This document shows, one piece after another, positions 39,112 through 48,186 of a stretch of 62,449 nucleotides of DNA. The position numbers were made by a program, and so were the translations under genes. Origin of the DNA: Elusimicrobia bacterium HGW-Elusimicrobia-3 (GTDB taxonomy: Bacteria; Elusimicrobiota; Elusimicrobia; Elusimicrobiales; UBA9959); assembly GCA_002840355.1 (NCBI GenBank), contig PHAL01000017.1, positions 1 to 62,449 on the forward strand, given 5' to 3'. Each line of letters starts with the position of its first letter. Within the stretch, counting starts at the first letter, position 1. Below the pieces are notes generated by a model. It was not told the origin of the DNA. It did no database searches and was given only the letters and a program-made list of their open reading frames with translations.

Positions 39112-42100
39112 ATGAATTCTTATCCTTTTAAAAATCTGCTCGCAGGCGCGCTGGGGACGCTGCTGTTCACGGCGGCGCCCGCCGGCGCGGTGATAACCCC
39201 GACGATAAACTACCAGGGCTACCTGATCAGCAAGATCACCAATCTCCCCGTGGAGACGCCGCAGGACCTGAAGTTCTATATCTACGACACCCCTACGGGC
39301 ATCACCAGCCCGCTGTTCTCGGAAACCCGCTGCGACGTCAAGGTGACCAAGGGCCGCTACGACGTGGAGATCGGGTCGGCCATAGCCGGAGGCATTCCCG
39401 CCAGCATCTTCGCCGAGCGCGACGGCCTGTGGCTGGAGATACAGGTGGACGGCGACAACGACTGCGCCGGCGCCTTCGAGGCCATGTCCCCCCGCGTCAA
39501 ACTCCAGGCATCACCGTACGCTTTCAGTTCCGTTTACGCCACCACTTCGTCCGTTGCCACCTCGGTGTTCCTGGCCGATACCATTGGCGCGCACCCTTAC
39601 ACCGCCAACGGGGCCATTACCATCTCCACCAACCTGTTCGTGCTGGGCGGCATCTCGGTGGGCTCCATCTCCCCCGGCCAGACGCTGGCCGTGGCCGGCA
39701 TGGTGGAAAGCAAGGGCTCCCTGCCGGCCTGCGCCGACGACAATTCCTGCGGCTTCAAGTTCCCCGACGGGTCCGTGCAGACCAGGGCCGCCGCCCTTAC
39801 CATGTGGGAGGTGGCCGGCCCGCACGTCTACTCCATTAACCCCGGCAATGTGTCCATCGGCGAGGACAACACCGAGCCGCTGGCCAGGCTGCACATCTCG
39901 TCGGCCGCCGGCGACGCCGGCGACCTGCTGCTGGTCTCCACCGGCACCTCTCAGTTGTTTCTCGTCAACGGCCTGGGCCAGGTGCACGGCGGCTCTTTTT
40001 ACGGCGACGGCACCACGCTGACGGGCGTGCTGCGCCAGGCCGGCGACACGATGACCGGCCAGCTGACCCTCTCCGGCTCCACCCTCACCGTGGCGTCTCC
40101 GGCCGGCCTGCTGTCCCCCAAGGTGAAGTTTTCCGACGGGGTTGAGATCTCTTCGGCCCCCGCCGCGCAGCGCGGCGGGCTATTTATCAGCTCGCACGTC
40201 TACCTGCTGCCCGGCGCCACCTTCTACGGCGACGGCTCGGGCCTGATCAACCTGGTTTCTTCCGACACCAGCAAGGTGCTCAAGGACGGCGACACGATGA
40301 CCGGCCAGCTGACCCTGGCCGGCTCCACGCTGACCGTGACCGGCAGCGCTTTCTCCGTGGGCGGCTCGAGCCTCTCGGTCCTGAATGGCAATACGGCCGT
40401 AGGCAGCGCCGCCTACCTGGCCCGCTTGACGGTGGGCGGCGGCATCATCGCCACCTCCAGCATTACGGCCCAGGGGGCCATGCACGCGGCTTCGGTACAC
40501 GCGCCCGCGGGCATCGGCAATTTCTATAACGTGACGGCTGCCACCGGCACTTTCTGGGGCTGGGATCCCGGCACCACTTACAGCCTGGACACGGCCAGCG
40601 GCGTGCTGGTGCGCTCGGGCGTGGTCAACGCCCCCTATTTCATCGGCAACGGTTCGCTGCTGACCAATGTCACCGGCACCGACTCCACCAAGCTGCTCAA
40701 GACCGGGGACACCATGACCGGCAATTTGATAGTTTCCCCTTCCAGCGTAACGCTGGCCTCTTTTGGCGCGCACAAGTACGCCCTCACGGTGGCCAGCGCG
40801 GCCGCCGTGAACGCCTATTCGCTGGCGGTCACCACGTCGGGCAGGGTAGGCGTGCTGGTGCAGACCCCCGCCGCGCCTCTGGACGTGGCCGGCGAGGCAA
40901 TGGTCTCCTACGCCAGTACGGTTAACGGCGCGGCCAAACTGAGCATCAAATCTTATAACGATTACAGCTACATACACTGGACCAACTCCTCTCTGGTGGC
41001 TTCGGGCGGCGTGAACCTGGGCGTGCTGGGCTATCCCGGCGGCCTCGAGCGGGACCTGATCTACAGGGCGGCGGGCAGCGATCCGTGGAACGGCGGGCAG
41101 GAGGTCTTCCGCATAAAGTCCGACCAATTCGGGAACTGGATGTTCGGTATCGGCAGCTCGCCGAGCGTCGCGGACCAGCCGCGTGAAAAGTTCCACGTGA
41201 TGTCGAACCTGCTGGTAAGCAGCACTACGGCCAGCGCCATGCCCATACTCTACGTCAGTACCGCGGCCGGCAAGGTCTCCATCGGCACCAGGACGCAGAC
41301 CCACCTGCTCAGCGTCAACGGCGGCATCAACGCCGTCTCCTCCGTAACGGCGCAGGGCGGCTTCTACGGCAACGGGTCCGGCCTGACTGACCTGGTGACG
41401 GAGTCGCTGCCCGGCCTGATACAGATCTCCACCATCACCGCCCGCACCGGCGGGCTGTACGACGCCGTGCTGTTCAGCACCAGCGTCTACGTGCAGAACA
41501 AGCTGGCGGTGGGCGGCCTGTTCAACCCGGTCGCGGACCTCCACGTTAAAGGCGTGGTGCGCATGGACCAGCGGAATATCGGCGACGAGGTGGTGCTGTC
41601 CCTCGATCCCGCCACCGGCGGCAACACCTATATAGTCTGGAACGAGGGCGCCACCCCCCAGAAGGGCGTGCTGGGTATGCTCTCGTCGGAGCGCGACCTC
41701 GTTTACCGCGGCGGCGCCAGCAACCTGACCAACGGCGTGCAGGTGTTCAGGATAAAGGATACCGGGCCGTTCATCGTCGGCGAGGTCGACAAGAATTTCC
41801 TGCCCGCCTCGCGCATGCACGTGGCCGCCGACCTGACCGTCAGCGCCTCCGGCGCGGGCTCCACCCCCGCGCTGTTCGTTTCCACCGCGGCCAGGTATGT
41901 GGGCGTGAACACCGGCGCGCCGCAGGCCAGGCTGCACGTGGACGGTTACTCACTGTTCGCGTCTTCAGCCTCCATACTCGGCGGCGGCCTGTCCGGCGCC
42001 CAGAGCGCGCTGGAAGTGATCGGCTCCACCCTGGTGGTCCGTAACGACGGCACCGTGGGCATAGGCGTCGCTTCCCCGGCCGAGCGGCTGGACGTGGCCG

Positions 42101-42339
42101 GCAAGGTGAAGGCCGCGGGTTTCGCGGCCTCGCGCGAGCGCGTGAACGCCGTTTGCGGCACCGATACTATCTGCACCGCCGGCTGCACGGCGGGCAAGGT
42201 GCTGATGGGCGGCGGCTGTACCCAGGACGCGGCCGTTTCCCTGGTCAAGTCTTACCCGTCCAGCGACACCGTCTGGACCTGCGAATTCGCCGCCATCACG
42301 AATATCACCGCCTACGCCATATGCTCTACCGTGGAGTAA
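39112..42339 (+). CDS. Large secreted repeat-built surface protein (tail-fibre/adhesin-like)
   Basis: 1075 residues, start with GGAGG upstream. A signal peptide (about 1-26), an N-terminal domain (27-140) ending SPRVKLQASPYAFSSVYA, then a long array of beta-rich repeats: GDTMTGQLTL units about residues 310, 392 and 531; F/Y-Y-G-D/N-G-S-G-L-T-N-L units about 300, 370, 513 and 757; and repeated VGIGT/VSIGT-type segments resembling phage tail-fibre and intramolecular-chaperone neighbours. The last ~60 residues are Cys-rich (seven Cys, MGGGC in the middle). No tail domain of the preceding gene type. It looks like a fibrous surface adhesin; receptor unknown. Confidence 0.75.
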   Translation: MNSYPFKNLLAGALGTLLFTAAPAGAVITPTINYQGYLISKITNLPVETPQDLKFYIYDTPTGITSPLFSETRCDVKVTKGRYDVEIGSAIAGGIPASIFAERDGLWLEIQVDGDNDCAGAFEAMSPRVKLQASPYAFSSVYATTSSVATSVFLADTIGAHPYTANGAITISTNLFVLGGISVGSISPGQTLAVAGMVESKGSLPACADDNSCGFKFPDGSVQTRAAALTMWEVAGPHVYSINPGNVSIGEDNTEPLARLHISSAAGDAGDLLLVSTGTSQLFLVNGLGQVHGGSFYGDGTTLTGVLRQAGDTMTGQLTLSGSTLTVASPAGLLSPKVKFSDGVEISSAPAAQRGGLFISSHVYLLPGATFYGDGSGLINLVSSDTSKVLKDGDTMTGQLTLAGSTLTVTGSAFSVGGSSLSVLNGNTAVGSAAYLARLTVGGGIIATSSITAQGAMHAASVHAPAGIGNFYNVTAATGTFWGWDPGTTYSLDTASGVLVRSGVVNAPYFIGNGSLLTNVTGTDSTKLLKTGDTMTGNLIVSPSSVTLASFGAHKYALTVASAAAVNAYSLAVTTSGRVGVLVQTPAAPLDVAGEAMVSYASTVNGAAKLSIKSYNDYSYIHWTNSSLVASGGVNLGVLGYPGGLERDLIYRAAGSDPWNGGQEVFRIKSDQFGNWMFGIGSSPSVADQPREKFHVMSNLLVSSTTASAMPILYVSTAAGKVSIGTRTQTHLLSVNGGINAVSSVTAQGGFYGNGSGLTDLVTESLPGLIQISTITARTGGLYDAVLFSTSVYVQNKLAVGGLFNPVADLHVKGVVRMDQRNIGDEVVLSLDPATGGNTYIVWNEGATPQKGVLGMLSSERDLVYRGGASNLTNGVQVFRIKDTGPFIVGEVDKNFLPASRMHVAADLTVSASGAGSTPALFVSTAARYVGVNTGAPQARLHVDGYSLFASSASILGGGLSGAQSALEVIGSTLVVRNDGTVGIGVASPAERLDVAGKVKAAGFAASRERVNAVCGTDTICTAGCTAGKVLMGGGCTQDAAVSLVKSYPSSDTVWTCEFAAITNITAYAICSTVE
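40042..40316 (+). repeat. In-frame direct repeats inside the surface-protein gene
   Basis: A 29-base identical stretch occurs at 40042-40070 and 40288-40316, 246 bases (82 codons) apart, encoding the GDTMTGQLTL unit. A third, diverged copy lies near 40707. Recombination between the exact copies would remove 82 codons without breaking the frame. Confidence 0.8.
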
Positions 42340-42342
42340 TGC

Positions 42343-42348
42343 TATAAT
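42343..42348 (+). promoter_or_regulatory. Predicted -10 box of the riboflavin operon
   Basis: A perfect TATAAT directly after the stop of the surface-protein gene; the start would be near 42355, a few bases before the FMN aptamer. Confidence 0.6.
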
Positions 42349-42357
42349 ATCCCTGTA

Positions 42358-42467
42358 GTTCTTCAGGGCGGGGAGCATTTCCCCACCGGCGGTAAAGCCC
42401 GCAAGCTCTAACGAGCAGATCCGGTGTAACTCCGGGGCCGACGGTAAAGTCCGGATGATAGAAGAAC
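42358..42467 (+). promoter_or_regulatory. FMN riboswitch aptamer (RFN element)
   Basis: The closing stem is GTTCTTC (42358-42364) with GAAGAAC (42461-42467). Between them are the conserved RFN blocks: AGGGCGGGG, CCCCACCGGCGGTAAA, GCCCGCAAGCTC with AACGAGCAGA, CCGGTGTAACTCCGGGGCCGACGGTAAAGTCCGGATGA. It binds FMN and controls the riboflavin genes that follow through the terminator at 42505-42536. Confidence 0.96.
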
Positions 42468-42504
42468 GACCCCGCGCGGACGGCTATGCCTTGCCGCGCG
42501 CGGC

Positions 42505-42536
42505 AAAGCCCTGAAGACAGCTTCGGGGCTTTTTTT
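42505..42536 (+). terminator. Riboswitch-controlled terminator abutting the ribBA start
   Basis: AAAGCCCTGAAG pairs with CTTCGGGGCTTT around an ACAG loop and runs into seven T. The T run ends at 42536 and the ribBA ATG is at 42537. The only ribosome-site-like GGGG (42525-42528) is inside the 3' arm, so the hairpin could block both transcription and translation when FMN is bound. Confidence 0.85.
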
Positions 42537-43760
42537 ATGGCTAAAAAGAACATCTTCTCCCCCATCGAGGACATAGTCGCCGACATCCGGCGCGGCCGCA
42601 TGGTCGTCATTACCGACGACGAGGGCCGCGAGAACGAGGGCGACCTGCTGATGGCCGGCCGCTACGCTACCGCCGAAAAGATCAACTTCATGGCCCGCCA
42701 CGGCCGCGGCCTGATCTGCGCGCCGCTGACCGGGGACAGGGCGGAGGCGCTGGACCTGTTCCAGATGCAGCGCGAGAACAAGGACCCCTTCAAGACCAAC
42801 TGGCTGATATCGGTGGACGCCGCCAAGGGCGTCACCACCGGCATCTCGGCGGCCGACCGCGCGCGCACCATAAAGATCCTCGCCGCCCCCGGCTCCCTGC
42901 CCGGCGACCTCACCCGCCCGGGCCACGTCTTCCCCCTCAAGTCCCGCCCCGGCGGGGTCCTGGCCCGCGCCGGCCACACCGAGGCCTGCACCGACCTGGT
43001 GCGCCTGGCCGGTCTTACGGGCGCCGGCGTTATCTGCGAGATCATGAACCCCGACGGCACCATGGCCCGCCTGCCGCAGCTGGCGCGCTTCGCCGTTCGC
43101 CACAAGCTCAAGATGGCCACCATAGCCGACCTGATAGCCTACCGGCGGCGCAAGGAGAGCCTGGTGGAGAAGGTCTCCTCTTCCACGCTGCCCACGGAGT
43201 TCGGCACCTTCTCCATCTCGGTCTACCGCGAGCGCCTCACCGGCCTCGAGCACGCCGCGCTGACCTACGGCAAAATAGGCGACCCGGCGCTGGTGCGGGT
43301 GCACTCGGAATGCCTTACCGGCGACGTGTTCGCCTCCCGCCGCTGCGACTGCGGGCCCCAGCTGCACGCCGCGATGCGCCTGATAGCCAAAGAGGGCTCC
43401 GGCGCCATCCTGTACATGCGCCAGGAGGGCCGCGGCATAGGCCTGGGCAACAAGATCAAGGCTTACAGCCTGCAGGATAAGGGCTACGATACCGTCACCG
43501 CCAACGAGGCGCTGGGTTTCCCCGCCGACCTGCGCGATTACGGCATAGGCGCGCAGATGCTCTGCGACCTGGGCCTGCACCGCCTGCGGCTGATCACCAA
43601 CAATCCCAAGAAGCTGGCCGGCCTTTCCGGCTACGGGCTGAAGATCGCAGGCCGCGTGCCGCTGGTCATCCACCCCAACCAGCACAACGCGCGGTATTTG
43701 AAGACCAAGAGCGACAAGATGGGACACCTGTTCGGGCTGAAGCCCGGGCTGGAAGGCTAA
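42537..43760 (+). CDS. ribBA: Bifunctional 3,4-dihydroxy-2-butanone-4-phosphate synthase / GTP cyclohydrolase II
   Basis: 407 residues. The N-terminal half (about 1-205) is RibB, turning ribulose-5-phosphate into the four-carbon unit: [36 protein letters not shown]. The C-terminal half (about 207-400) is RibA, opening [24 protein letters not shown] with the zinc Cys residues, [14 protein letters not shown] and [11 protein letters not shown] chose ATG 42537 because it fits the family's N-terminus; an in-frame ATG at 42486 would place the terminator hairpin in the coding region. First gene of the FMN-controlled operon. Confidence 0.96.
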   Translation: MAKKNIFSPIEDIVADIRRGRMVVITDDEGRENEGDLLMAGRYATAEKINFMARHGRGLICAPLTGDRAEALDLFQMQRENKDPFKTNWLISVDAAKGVTTGISAADRARTIKILAAPGSLPGDLTRPGHVFPLKSRPGGVLARAGHTEACTDLVRLAGLTGAGVICEIMNPDGTMARLPQLARFAVRHKLKMATIADLIAYRRRKESLVEKVSSSTLPTEFGTFSISVYRERLTGLEHAALTYGKIGDPALVRVHSECLTGDVFASRRCDCGPQLHAAMRLIAKEGSGAILYMRQEGRGIGLGNKIKAYSLQDKGYDTVTANEALGFPADLRDYGIGAQMLCDLGLHRLRLITNNPKKLAGLSGYGLKIAGRVPLVIHPNQHNARYLKTKSDKMGHLFGLKPGLEG

Positions 43761-43771
43761 GGAGAATAAAA

Positions 43772-44230
43772 ATGAAAATAATAGAAGGCGGCTTCAAGGC
43801 CGACAAACTTAAGTTCGCGATCATAGTCTCCCGGTTCAACGATTTCATCACCGGGCGCCTGCTCGACGGGGCGGTGGATTCCCTCAGGCGCCACGGCGCC
43901 GACGAGAAGGATATCACCGTGGTGAAGACCCCCGGCGCCTACGAGATCCCGGTGGTCTGCGAGCGGCTCGCCGCCGGCCCCTACGACGCCATCATCTGCC
44001 TCGGCGCGGTCATCAAGGGCGACACCCCCCACTTCGACTTCGTCGCGCAGGAGACCGCCAAGGGCATTGCGGCCGTCTCGATGAAGCACAAGGTCCCCGT
44101 GGCCTTCGGCATCATCACCGCCGACAACCTGGAGCAGGCCATAGAGCGCGCCGGCGTGAAGCTCGGCAACAAGGGCGCCGAGGCCGCGGTGAGCGCCATA
44201 GAGATGGCCAACCTGTTCAAGCGCCTGTAA
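43772..44230 (+). CDS. ribH: 6,7-dimethyl-8-ribityllumazine synthase
   Basis: 152 residues, typical of RibH, which joins the RibB product with the RibD product and forms icosahedral or pentameric shells. Seen: [18 protein letters not shown], the GAYEIP motif at about 52-57, [17 protein letters not shown] with the catalytic His, and [21 protein letters not shown] precedes the ATG. Ends in a TAATG overlap with ribD. Confidence 0.96.
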   Translation: MKIIEGGFKADKLKFAIIVSRFNDFITGRLLDGAVDSLRRHGADEKDITVVKTPGAYEIPVVCERLAAGPYDAIICLGAVIKGDTPHFDFVAQETAKGIAAVSMKHKVPVAFGIITADNLEQAIERAGVKLGNKGAEAAVSAIEMANLFKRL

Positions 44231-45318
44231 TGACCCGGCACGAGGCCTGCATGGCCCGCGCCCTGGAACTGGCCAGGCGCGGGCGTTATACCACCCATCC
44301 CAACCCGATGGTGGGCGCCGTGCTGGTAAAGGGCGGCCGGGTCGTCGGCGAAGGCGCCCACCTGCGCTACGGCGGGCCGCACGCCGAGGTGAACGCGCTG
44401 CGCTCCTGCGTCGATCCCGCGGGCGCCTCCATCTATGTAACCCTGGAGCCCTGCTCCACCCACGGCAAGACCCCGCCCTGCACGGAGCTCCTGATCAAGT
44501 CCGGCATCAAGAGAGTCTACTACGGCGCCCGTGACGTGAACCCGGCGCACAGCGGCCGCGGCGCGGCCATCCTGCGGCGGGCAGGAATAAAGGTGACGGC
44601 CGGAGTGCTGGGCAAAGCGTGCGAGGCGCTCAACCCCGCCTTCAATAAATTCATGCGTACCGGCCTGCCCTACGTGACCGTAAAGATAGCGCAGAGCCTC
44701 GACGGGCGCATAGCCGACGCGGCCGGCCGCTCGCGCTGGATCTCCAGCCCCGAATCGCGGCTGGAGGCCCATAAGCTGCGCGCCGAGGCCGACGCCGTGC
44801 TCGCCGGAATCGGCACGGTGCTGGCCGACGACCCCAGGCTTAACGTGCGCGGCGTGAAGGTGCGGCAGCAGCCGTTGATAGTGGCGCTGGACTCCTCCTT
44901 CCGCGTGCCGCGCAAGGCGCAGCTCTTCCAGAACGAGCGCGTGCTCATCGCCACCACGCGCAAGGCCTCCGTCACGGCCATGAAGAAATTCCCCCACAAC
45001 GCCAGAATACTGGTTCTCCCTTCGGAGAAAGGCCGCGTGCCGCTCCGGCCGCTGCTCAAGGAGCTGGGTAAACTGGGGATAGCCCACGTGCTGGTGGAAG
45101 GCGGCGGCCGGGTGGCCGGCTCCTTCATCAGCGAGGGCCTGGCCGACAGGTTCGTCTGCTTCGTGGCGCCCCTGCTCATAGGCGGCACCGATTCGAAGAA
45201 TTCCCTGGTCTGGCCCGACGAGCTCAACGCCGGCAGAAAAGAGCTGGGCCTCCGGCCGCGGCTGGCCTCCATCACGAAAGCCGGCCCCGACCTGGTGCTG
45301 GACCTGAGGTTCGACTGA
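44230..45318 (+). CDS. ribD: Bifunctional riboflavin deaminase-reductase
   Basis: 362 residues. The N-terminal deaminase (1-145) has the zinc site HAEVNAL and PCSTHGKTPPCTELL; the C-terminal reductase (about 147-360) has VTVKIAQSLDGRIAD, SRWISSPESR, DAVLAGIGTVLADDPRLN and HVLVEGGGRVAGSF. It deaminates the pyrimidine made by RibA and reduces its ribosyl chain. Start overlaps the ribH stop, and its stop overlaps the ribE start. Confidence 0.96.
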   Translation: MTRHEACMARALELARRGRYTTHPNPMVGAVLVKGGRVVGEGAHLRYGGPHAEVNALRSCVDPAGASIYVTLEPCSTHGKTPPCTELLIKSGIKRVYYGARDVNPAHSGRGAAILRRAGIKVTAGVLGKACEALNPAFNKFMRTGLPYVTVKIAQSLDGRIADAAGRSRWISSPESRLEAHKLRAEADAVLAGIGTVLADDPRLNVRGVKVRQQPLIVALDSSFRVPRKAQLFQNERVLIATTRKASVTAMKKFPHNARILVLPSEKGRVPLRPLLKELGKLGIAHVLVEGGGRVAGSFISEGLADRFVCFVAPLLIGGTDSKNSLVWPDELNAGRKELGLRPRLASITKAGPDLVLDLRFD

Positions 45319-45920
45319 TGTTCACGGGTATCATCGAGGCGGTGGCGAAGGTGAGAACGGTTTCCTCCGGGAAGCTGGAAGTCGCCGTGCCTGCCGGCTG
45401 GGCGCTCTCGGACGGTGAGAGCGTGGCCGTCAACGGCGCCTGCCTGACCGTGACCGGCCATAAGCCCGGCCTGGCGGCCTTCGCCGTCAGCCCTGAAAGT
45501 TTCTCCCGCACCACCCTGGGCGGATTGAAAGCCGGTTCCATAGTGAATCTGGAGCGGGCGCTGGCGGTGGGCGCGCGGCTGGGCGGCCATTTCGTGACCG
45601 GCCACATTGACGGCACCGCCAGGCTGATCTCGGTGCGCGGCGAGGGCAACAGCCGCGTCGTGGAGGTTGAAAAGTCCCCGGACGCCGTCATGGTGGAAAA
45701 GGGATCCGTAGCCCTCGACGGCGTCAGCCTGACCGTTTACGACATTTCCCGGGCCTCGTTCAAAGCCGCCGTCATCCCCCATACCTGGGCCAATACCGCC
45801 CTGAAGAACCTGAAGCCCGGCGGCCTGCTCAATATAGAGTACGACATACTGGGCAAATACGCCGCCGCCCGGACACCCGGCATCACCAGGGCCTTCCTTG
45901 CCGAGAACGGTTTTATTTAG
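45318..45920 (+). CDS. ribE: Riboflavin synthase alpha chain
   Basis: 200 residues with the two lumazine-binding repeats: MFTGIIE start with VNGACLTV, and HFVTGHIDGTARL followed by VALDGVSLTV in the second half. It dismutates two lumazine molecules into riboflavin. Last gene of the operon, starting in a TGATG overlap with ribD. I see no terminator hairpin in the 3 bases before the convergent small gene. Confidence 0.96.
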   Translation: MFTGIIEAVAKVRTVSSGKLEVAVPAGWALSDGESVAVNGACLTVTGHKPGLAAFAVSPESFSRTTLGGLKAGSIVNLERALAVGARLGGHFVTGHIDGTARLISVRGEGNSRVVEVEKSPDAVMVEKGSVALDGVSLTVYDISRASFKAAVIPHTWANTALKNLKPGGLLNIEYDILGKYAAARTPGITRAFLAENGFI

Positions 45921-45923
45921 CGC

Positions 45924-46073
45924 TTATCTGCCGGGCTTCGCCGCCGCGAGGCGGTGATAGAGCACGCGGAAGTATTTCACCGGGGCCCTGGCGTCCCCGG
46001 CAGCCACGGATTTCTTTCCGCGGGCCAGCACCAGGAGAATGGCGTTGGCCAGGCGCAGGTATTTCGCCTTCAT
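45924..46073 (-). CDS. Small basic protein, unknown
   Basis: 49 residues (MKAKYLRLANAILLVLARG start), about ten Lys/Arg and one short hydrophobic stretch (ANAILLVLA). AAGG lies 7 bases before the ATG, 8 bases after the stop of the 82-residue gene. A longer frame upstream is antisense-like. Real gene status rests on the ribosome site and the tight spacing; no family recognised. Confidence 0.45.
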   Translation of the reverse strand: MKAKYLRLANAILLVLARGKKSVAAGDARAPVKYFRVLYHRLAAAKPGR

Positions 46074-46081
46074 GGCGCGCC

Positions 46082-46330
46082 TTAGCGGCAGGCGGCCGGT
46101 TCCGCGGCCGTCCAGAGATTGCAGAATTCCCTCTCCAGCGTGGCGTAAAACTTCCTGGAATGGTGCAGCCCGGTGAAGGCCCGCTTGCCGTAGCGGAACT
46201 CGCGAGTCCGGCCTTCGGCCGCCAGCGAGACCAGCAGGGCCTGGTGCTCGTCCACTACCGAGCATTCGACTCCCTTCATGGCGTAGAAATCCAGTATTCT
46301 CTGAGCGAAAACGGTGTTTTCTCTGAGCAT
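46082..46330 (-). CDS. Small protein, unknown
   Basis: 82 residues with mixed charge, two central Cys/Val-rich strands (VECSVVDEHQALLVSLA) and a C-terminal part with FYATLEREFCNLW. GGGGGAA is a few bases before the ATG, the same form of ribosome site as the antiporter gene at 17493. Part of a three-gene run of small proteins. I do not recognise a family; a small alpha/beta fold is likely. Confidence 0.6.
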   Translation of the reverse strand: MLRENTVFAQRILDFYAMKGVECSVVDEHQALLVSLAAEGRTREFRYGKRAFTGLHHSRKFYATLEREFCNLWTAAEPAACR

Positions 46331-46358
46331 ATTTCCCCCATCCGCCCCCCGGCGGTAG

Positions 46359-46523
46359 CTAAGCGGCCTCGTAAAGAAGACGGTTGGATAGTTTGAGCAG
46401 CTGCTCGCCTTTGATGTAATAGAAGGTGCGCCGCAGGAATTCGGCCGGGTTTTCCGCCCGGCTGTGCTGTTTCCTGGCGCGGCGCCGCTTGGGCGCCGCC
46501 GTAGATTTTGCGACGTATCTCAT
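46359..46523 (-). CDS. Small highly basic protein, unknown
   Basis: 54 residues. The first 22 are very Lys/Arg-rich (PKRRRARKQHSRA), the remainder is a probable helix (EFLRRTFYYIKGEQLLKLSNRLL). GGAGG sits 4-5 bases before the ATG. A predicted promoter lies upstream at 46634-46663. It may bind nucleic acid, judging only from charge. First of the three small genes. Confidence 0.6.
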   Translation of the reverse strand: MRYVAKSTAAPKRRRARKQHSRAENPAEFLRRTFYYIKGEQLLKLSNRLLYEAA

Positions 46524-46633
46524 CCTGCCTCCCCCGTTAGCGCCTCGGCCGACACCGCAAGGCGGTACCGGCAGCGCGTTATAGTCCCTTTGTGTTTTTC
46601 ACCGGCGCCCCCCCAGGGTACCGGCTTGTATCT

Positions 46634-46663
46634 ACTCTATTTAAAGTTGCTGACTACTGTCAA
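46634..46663 (-). promoter_or_regulatory. Predicted promoter of the small-gene trio
   Basis: A consensus TTGACA (46663-46658) and TAGAGT (46639-46634), 18 bases apart, in an AT-rich block (about 46625-46700) that contrasts with its surroundings. The leader to the ATG at 46523 is about 105 bases; no known RNA motif seen. Confidence 0.55.
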
Positions 46664-46724
46664 CAAGAAAGTGGCAAATGTAACAAAAATCACATTAATC
46701 GCAGGCGTGCCGCGCCGGCAAAAG

Positions 46725-46752
46725 AAAAACGCCGGGGCTGCCCGGCGTTTTT
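46725..46752 (-). terminator. Rho-independent terminator of the nuo operon
   Basis: AAAAACGCCGGG, loop GCTG, CCCGGCGTTTTT: a perfect symmetric stem with T runs on either strand, 15 bases after the nuoN stop. Confidence 0.85.
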
Positions 46753-46767
46753 CTGGGTTAGCGCGGT

Positions 46768-48186
46768 TTAGAACCAGCGGGAGGCCTCGGCGGCCAGGGC
46801 CAGCAGGGGCCGGGAGAAGAGGCCGGCCAGCAGCACGCCGGCGGCCATGAGGAAGACCACCGCTTCGGCCAGCCCGGGGGCTTCAGCGGGCCGGTCGCCG
46901 TCGTTGGCGGGAACTTTCATATACATCACCACGGTGACCCGCAGGTAGTAGTAGATGGAAACGGCGCTCATCAGCACCGCGATCACCACCAGGCTGGTAT
47001 AGCCCGCCGCCACCGCGCCCGCGAAGGCGTAGAACTTGGCGAAGAAGCCCGCCAGCGGCGGCACGCCGGCCAGCGAGAACATGAAGGCGGCCATCGCGGC
47101 CGCGAGCCAGGGCCTGGCCTTGCCCAGGCCGGCCAGGTCGTCTATTTTCGGGCCCTTCTCGTCCCGCTCCAGGATCAGCGCTACGCCGAAGGCGCCTATG
47201 GTGGCCATGGCGTAGACGGGCAGGTAGTACAGCACGGCTTCCCAGCCGCGGGTGCCGCCGAAGAAGGCTACGGCGATGTAGCCCGCGTGGGCAATGCTGG
47301 AATAGGCCAGCAGGCGCTTGAGGCCGTTCTGGGCCAGCGCCGCGAGGTTGGCGAACACGGCGGTGATCACCGTCAGCCACCAGAAGATCTCGCGCACCGG
47401 GCCGCCGTCGAACAGCGAGAACAGCCGCCACAGCAGCACCACGCCGCCGGCCTTGACCGCGGCGCCCATGAAGGCCGAGACCTGCGTAGGGGCGCCCTCG
47501 TAGGCGTCGGGCACCCACATGTGGAAGGGCACCAGCGCCGTCTTGAAAGCGAAGCCGGAGATGACCAGCAGGAAGCCGGCCAGGGCCAGCGGCTGCGCCG
47601 GCAGGGCCGCCTTGAGCGAGACGAAGTCCAGCGACGGGTAGAGGGCGTTGAGCACGGCTATGCCCATCACCGTCATGCCCGAGCCGAAGGCGCCCAGCAT
47701 GAAATATTTGTAGGCGGCCTCGAGGCCCGGCTTGGAGCGGCGTATGCCGGCCAGGGCGTAAAGCGGCAGGCTCAGCAGTTCGAGCGCGATGAAAGCGGTG
47801 AACAGGTCGCCGGCGGCCATCATGACCATCAGGCCTATCGTGGCCATGAACGCCAGGAAGTAGTACTCCCCCTCGTGCTCGGCGGGCGCGGCGGGGCGGG
47901 CCAGCGACAGCGCTATGAACAGGGCCAGTACGCCCATGGCGAAGGCCCACAGGTAGGCCGACAGCGGCGAGAGGTTGAGCGCCCCGCTGAAGAAGGCCAG
48001 CTGCGCAGGCGGGGCGGCCCTGAAGAAGACCAGCGTCACCAGCACCGCGCCCAGCGAGACCAGGCCCTGCGTGCCGCGCAGGGCCTTGAAGAACAGCGGC
48101 AGCAGCAGCACGCCGAAAGCGGCCAGGGTCAGCAGCAGCGGGCCGGCCAGCGCTGAGGCGGCGTAGCTTACGGGGTCGAAATTCAT
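46768..48186 (-). CDS. nuoN: NADH-quinone oxidoreductase subunit N
   Basis: 472 residues, about 14 membrane helices, one of the three antiporter-like proton-pumping subunits. Seen: the SLPLYALAG block, a KYFMLGAFGSG motif with the central Lys, GFAFKTALVPFHMWVPDAYEGAP with Lys and His, and LAYSSIAHAGY. Normal length. Last gene of the nuo operon, overlapping nuoM by 4 bases. Confidence 0.95.
   Translation of the reverse strand: MNFDPVSYAASALAGPLLLTLAAFGVLLLPLFFKALRGTQGLVSLGAVLVTLVFFRAAPPAQLAFFSGALNLSPLSAYLWAFAMGVLALFIALSLARPAAPAEHEGEYYFLAFMATIGLMVMMAAGDLFTAFIALELLSLPLYALAGIRRSKPGLEAAYKYFMLGAFGSGMTVMGIAVLNALYPSLDFVSLKAALPAQPLALAGFLLVISGFAFKTALVPFHMWVPDAYEGAPTQVSAFMGAAVKAGGVVLLWRLFSLFDGGPVREIFWWLTVITAVFANLAALAQNGLKRLLAYSSIAHAGYIAVAFFGGTRGWEAVLYYLPVYAMATIGAFGVALILERDEKGPKIDDLAGLGKARPWLAAAMAAFMFSLAGVPPLAGFFAKFYAFAGAVAAGYTSLVVIAVLMSAVSIYYYLRVTVVMYMKVPANDGDRPAEAPGLAEAVVFLMAAGVLLAGLFSRPLLALAAEASRWF

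Noticed and set aside
34982-42339. Complete type IX secretion system
   Set aside because: Only a PorV-like barrel and tail-domain proteins are seen; no PorK/L/M/N, SprA or PorU in the window.
45924-46265. 113-codon frame overlapping the 82-residue small gene
   Set aside because: Its first two thirds are an Arg/Gly-rich shadow; only the last 49 codons have a start with a ribosome site, reported separately.
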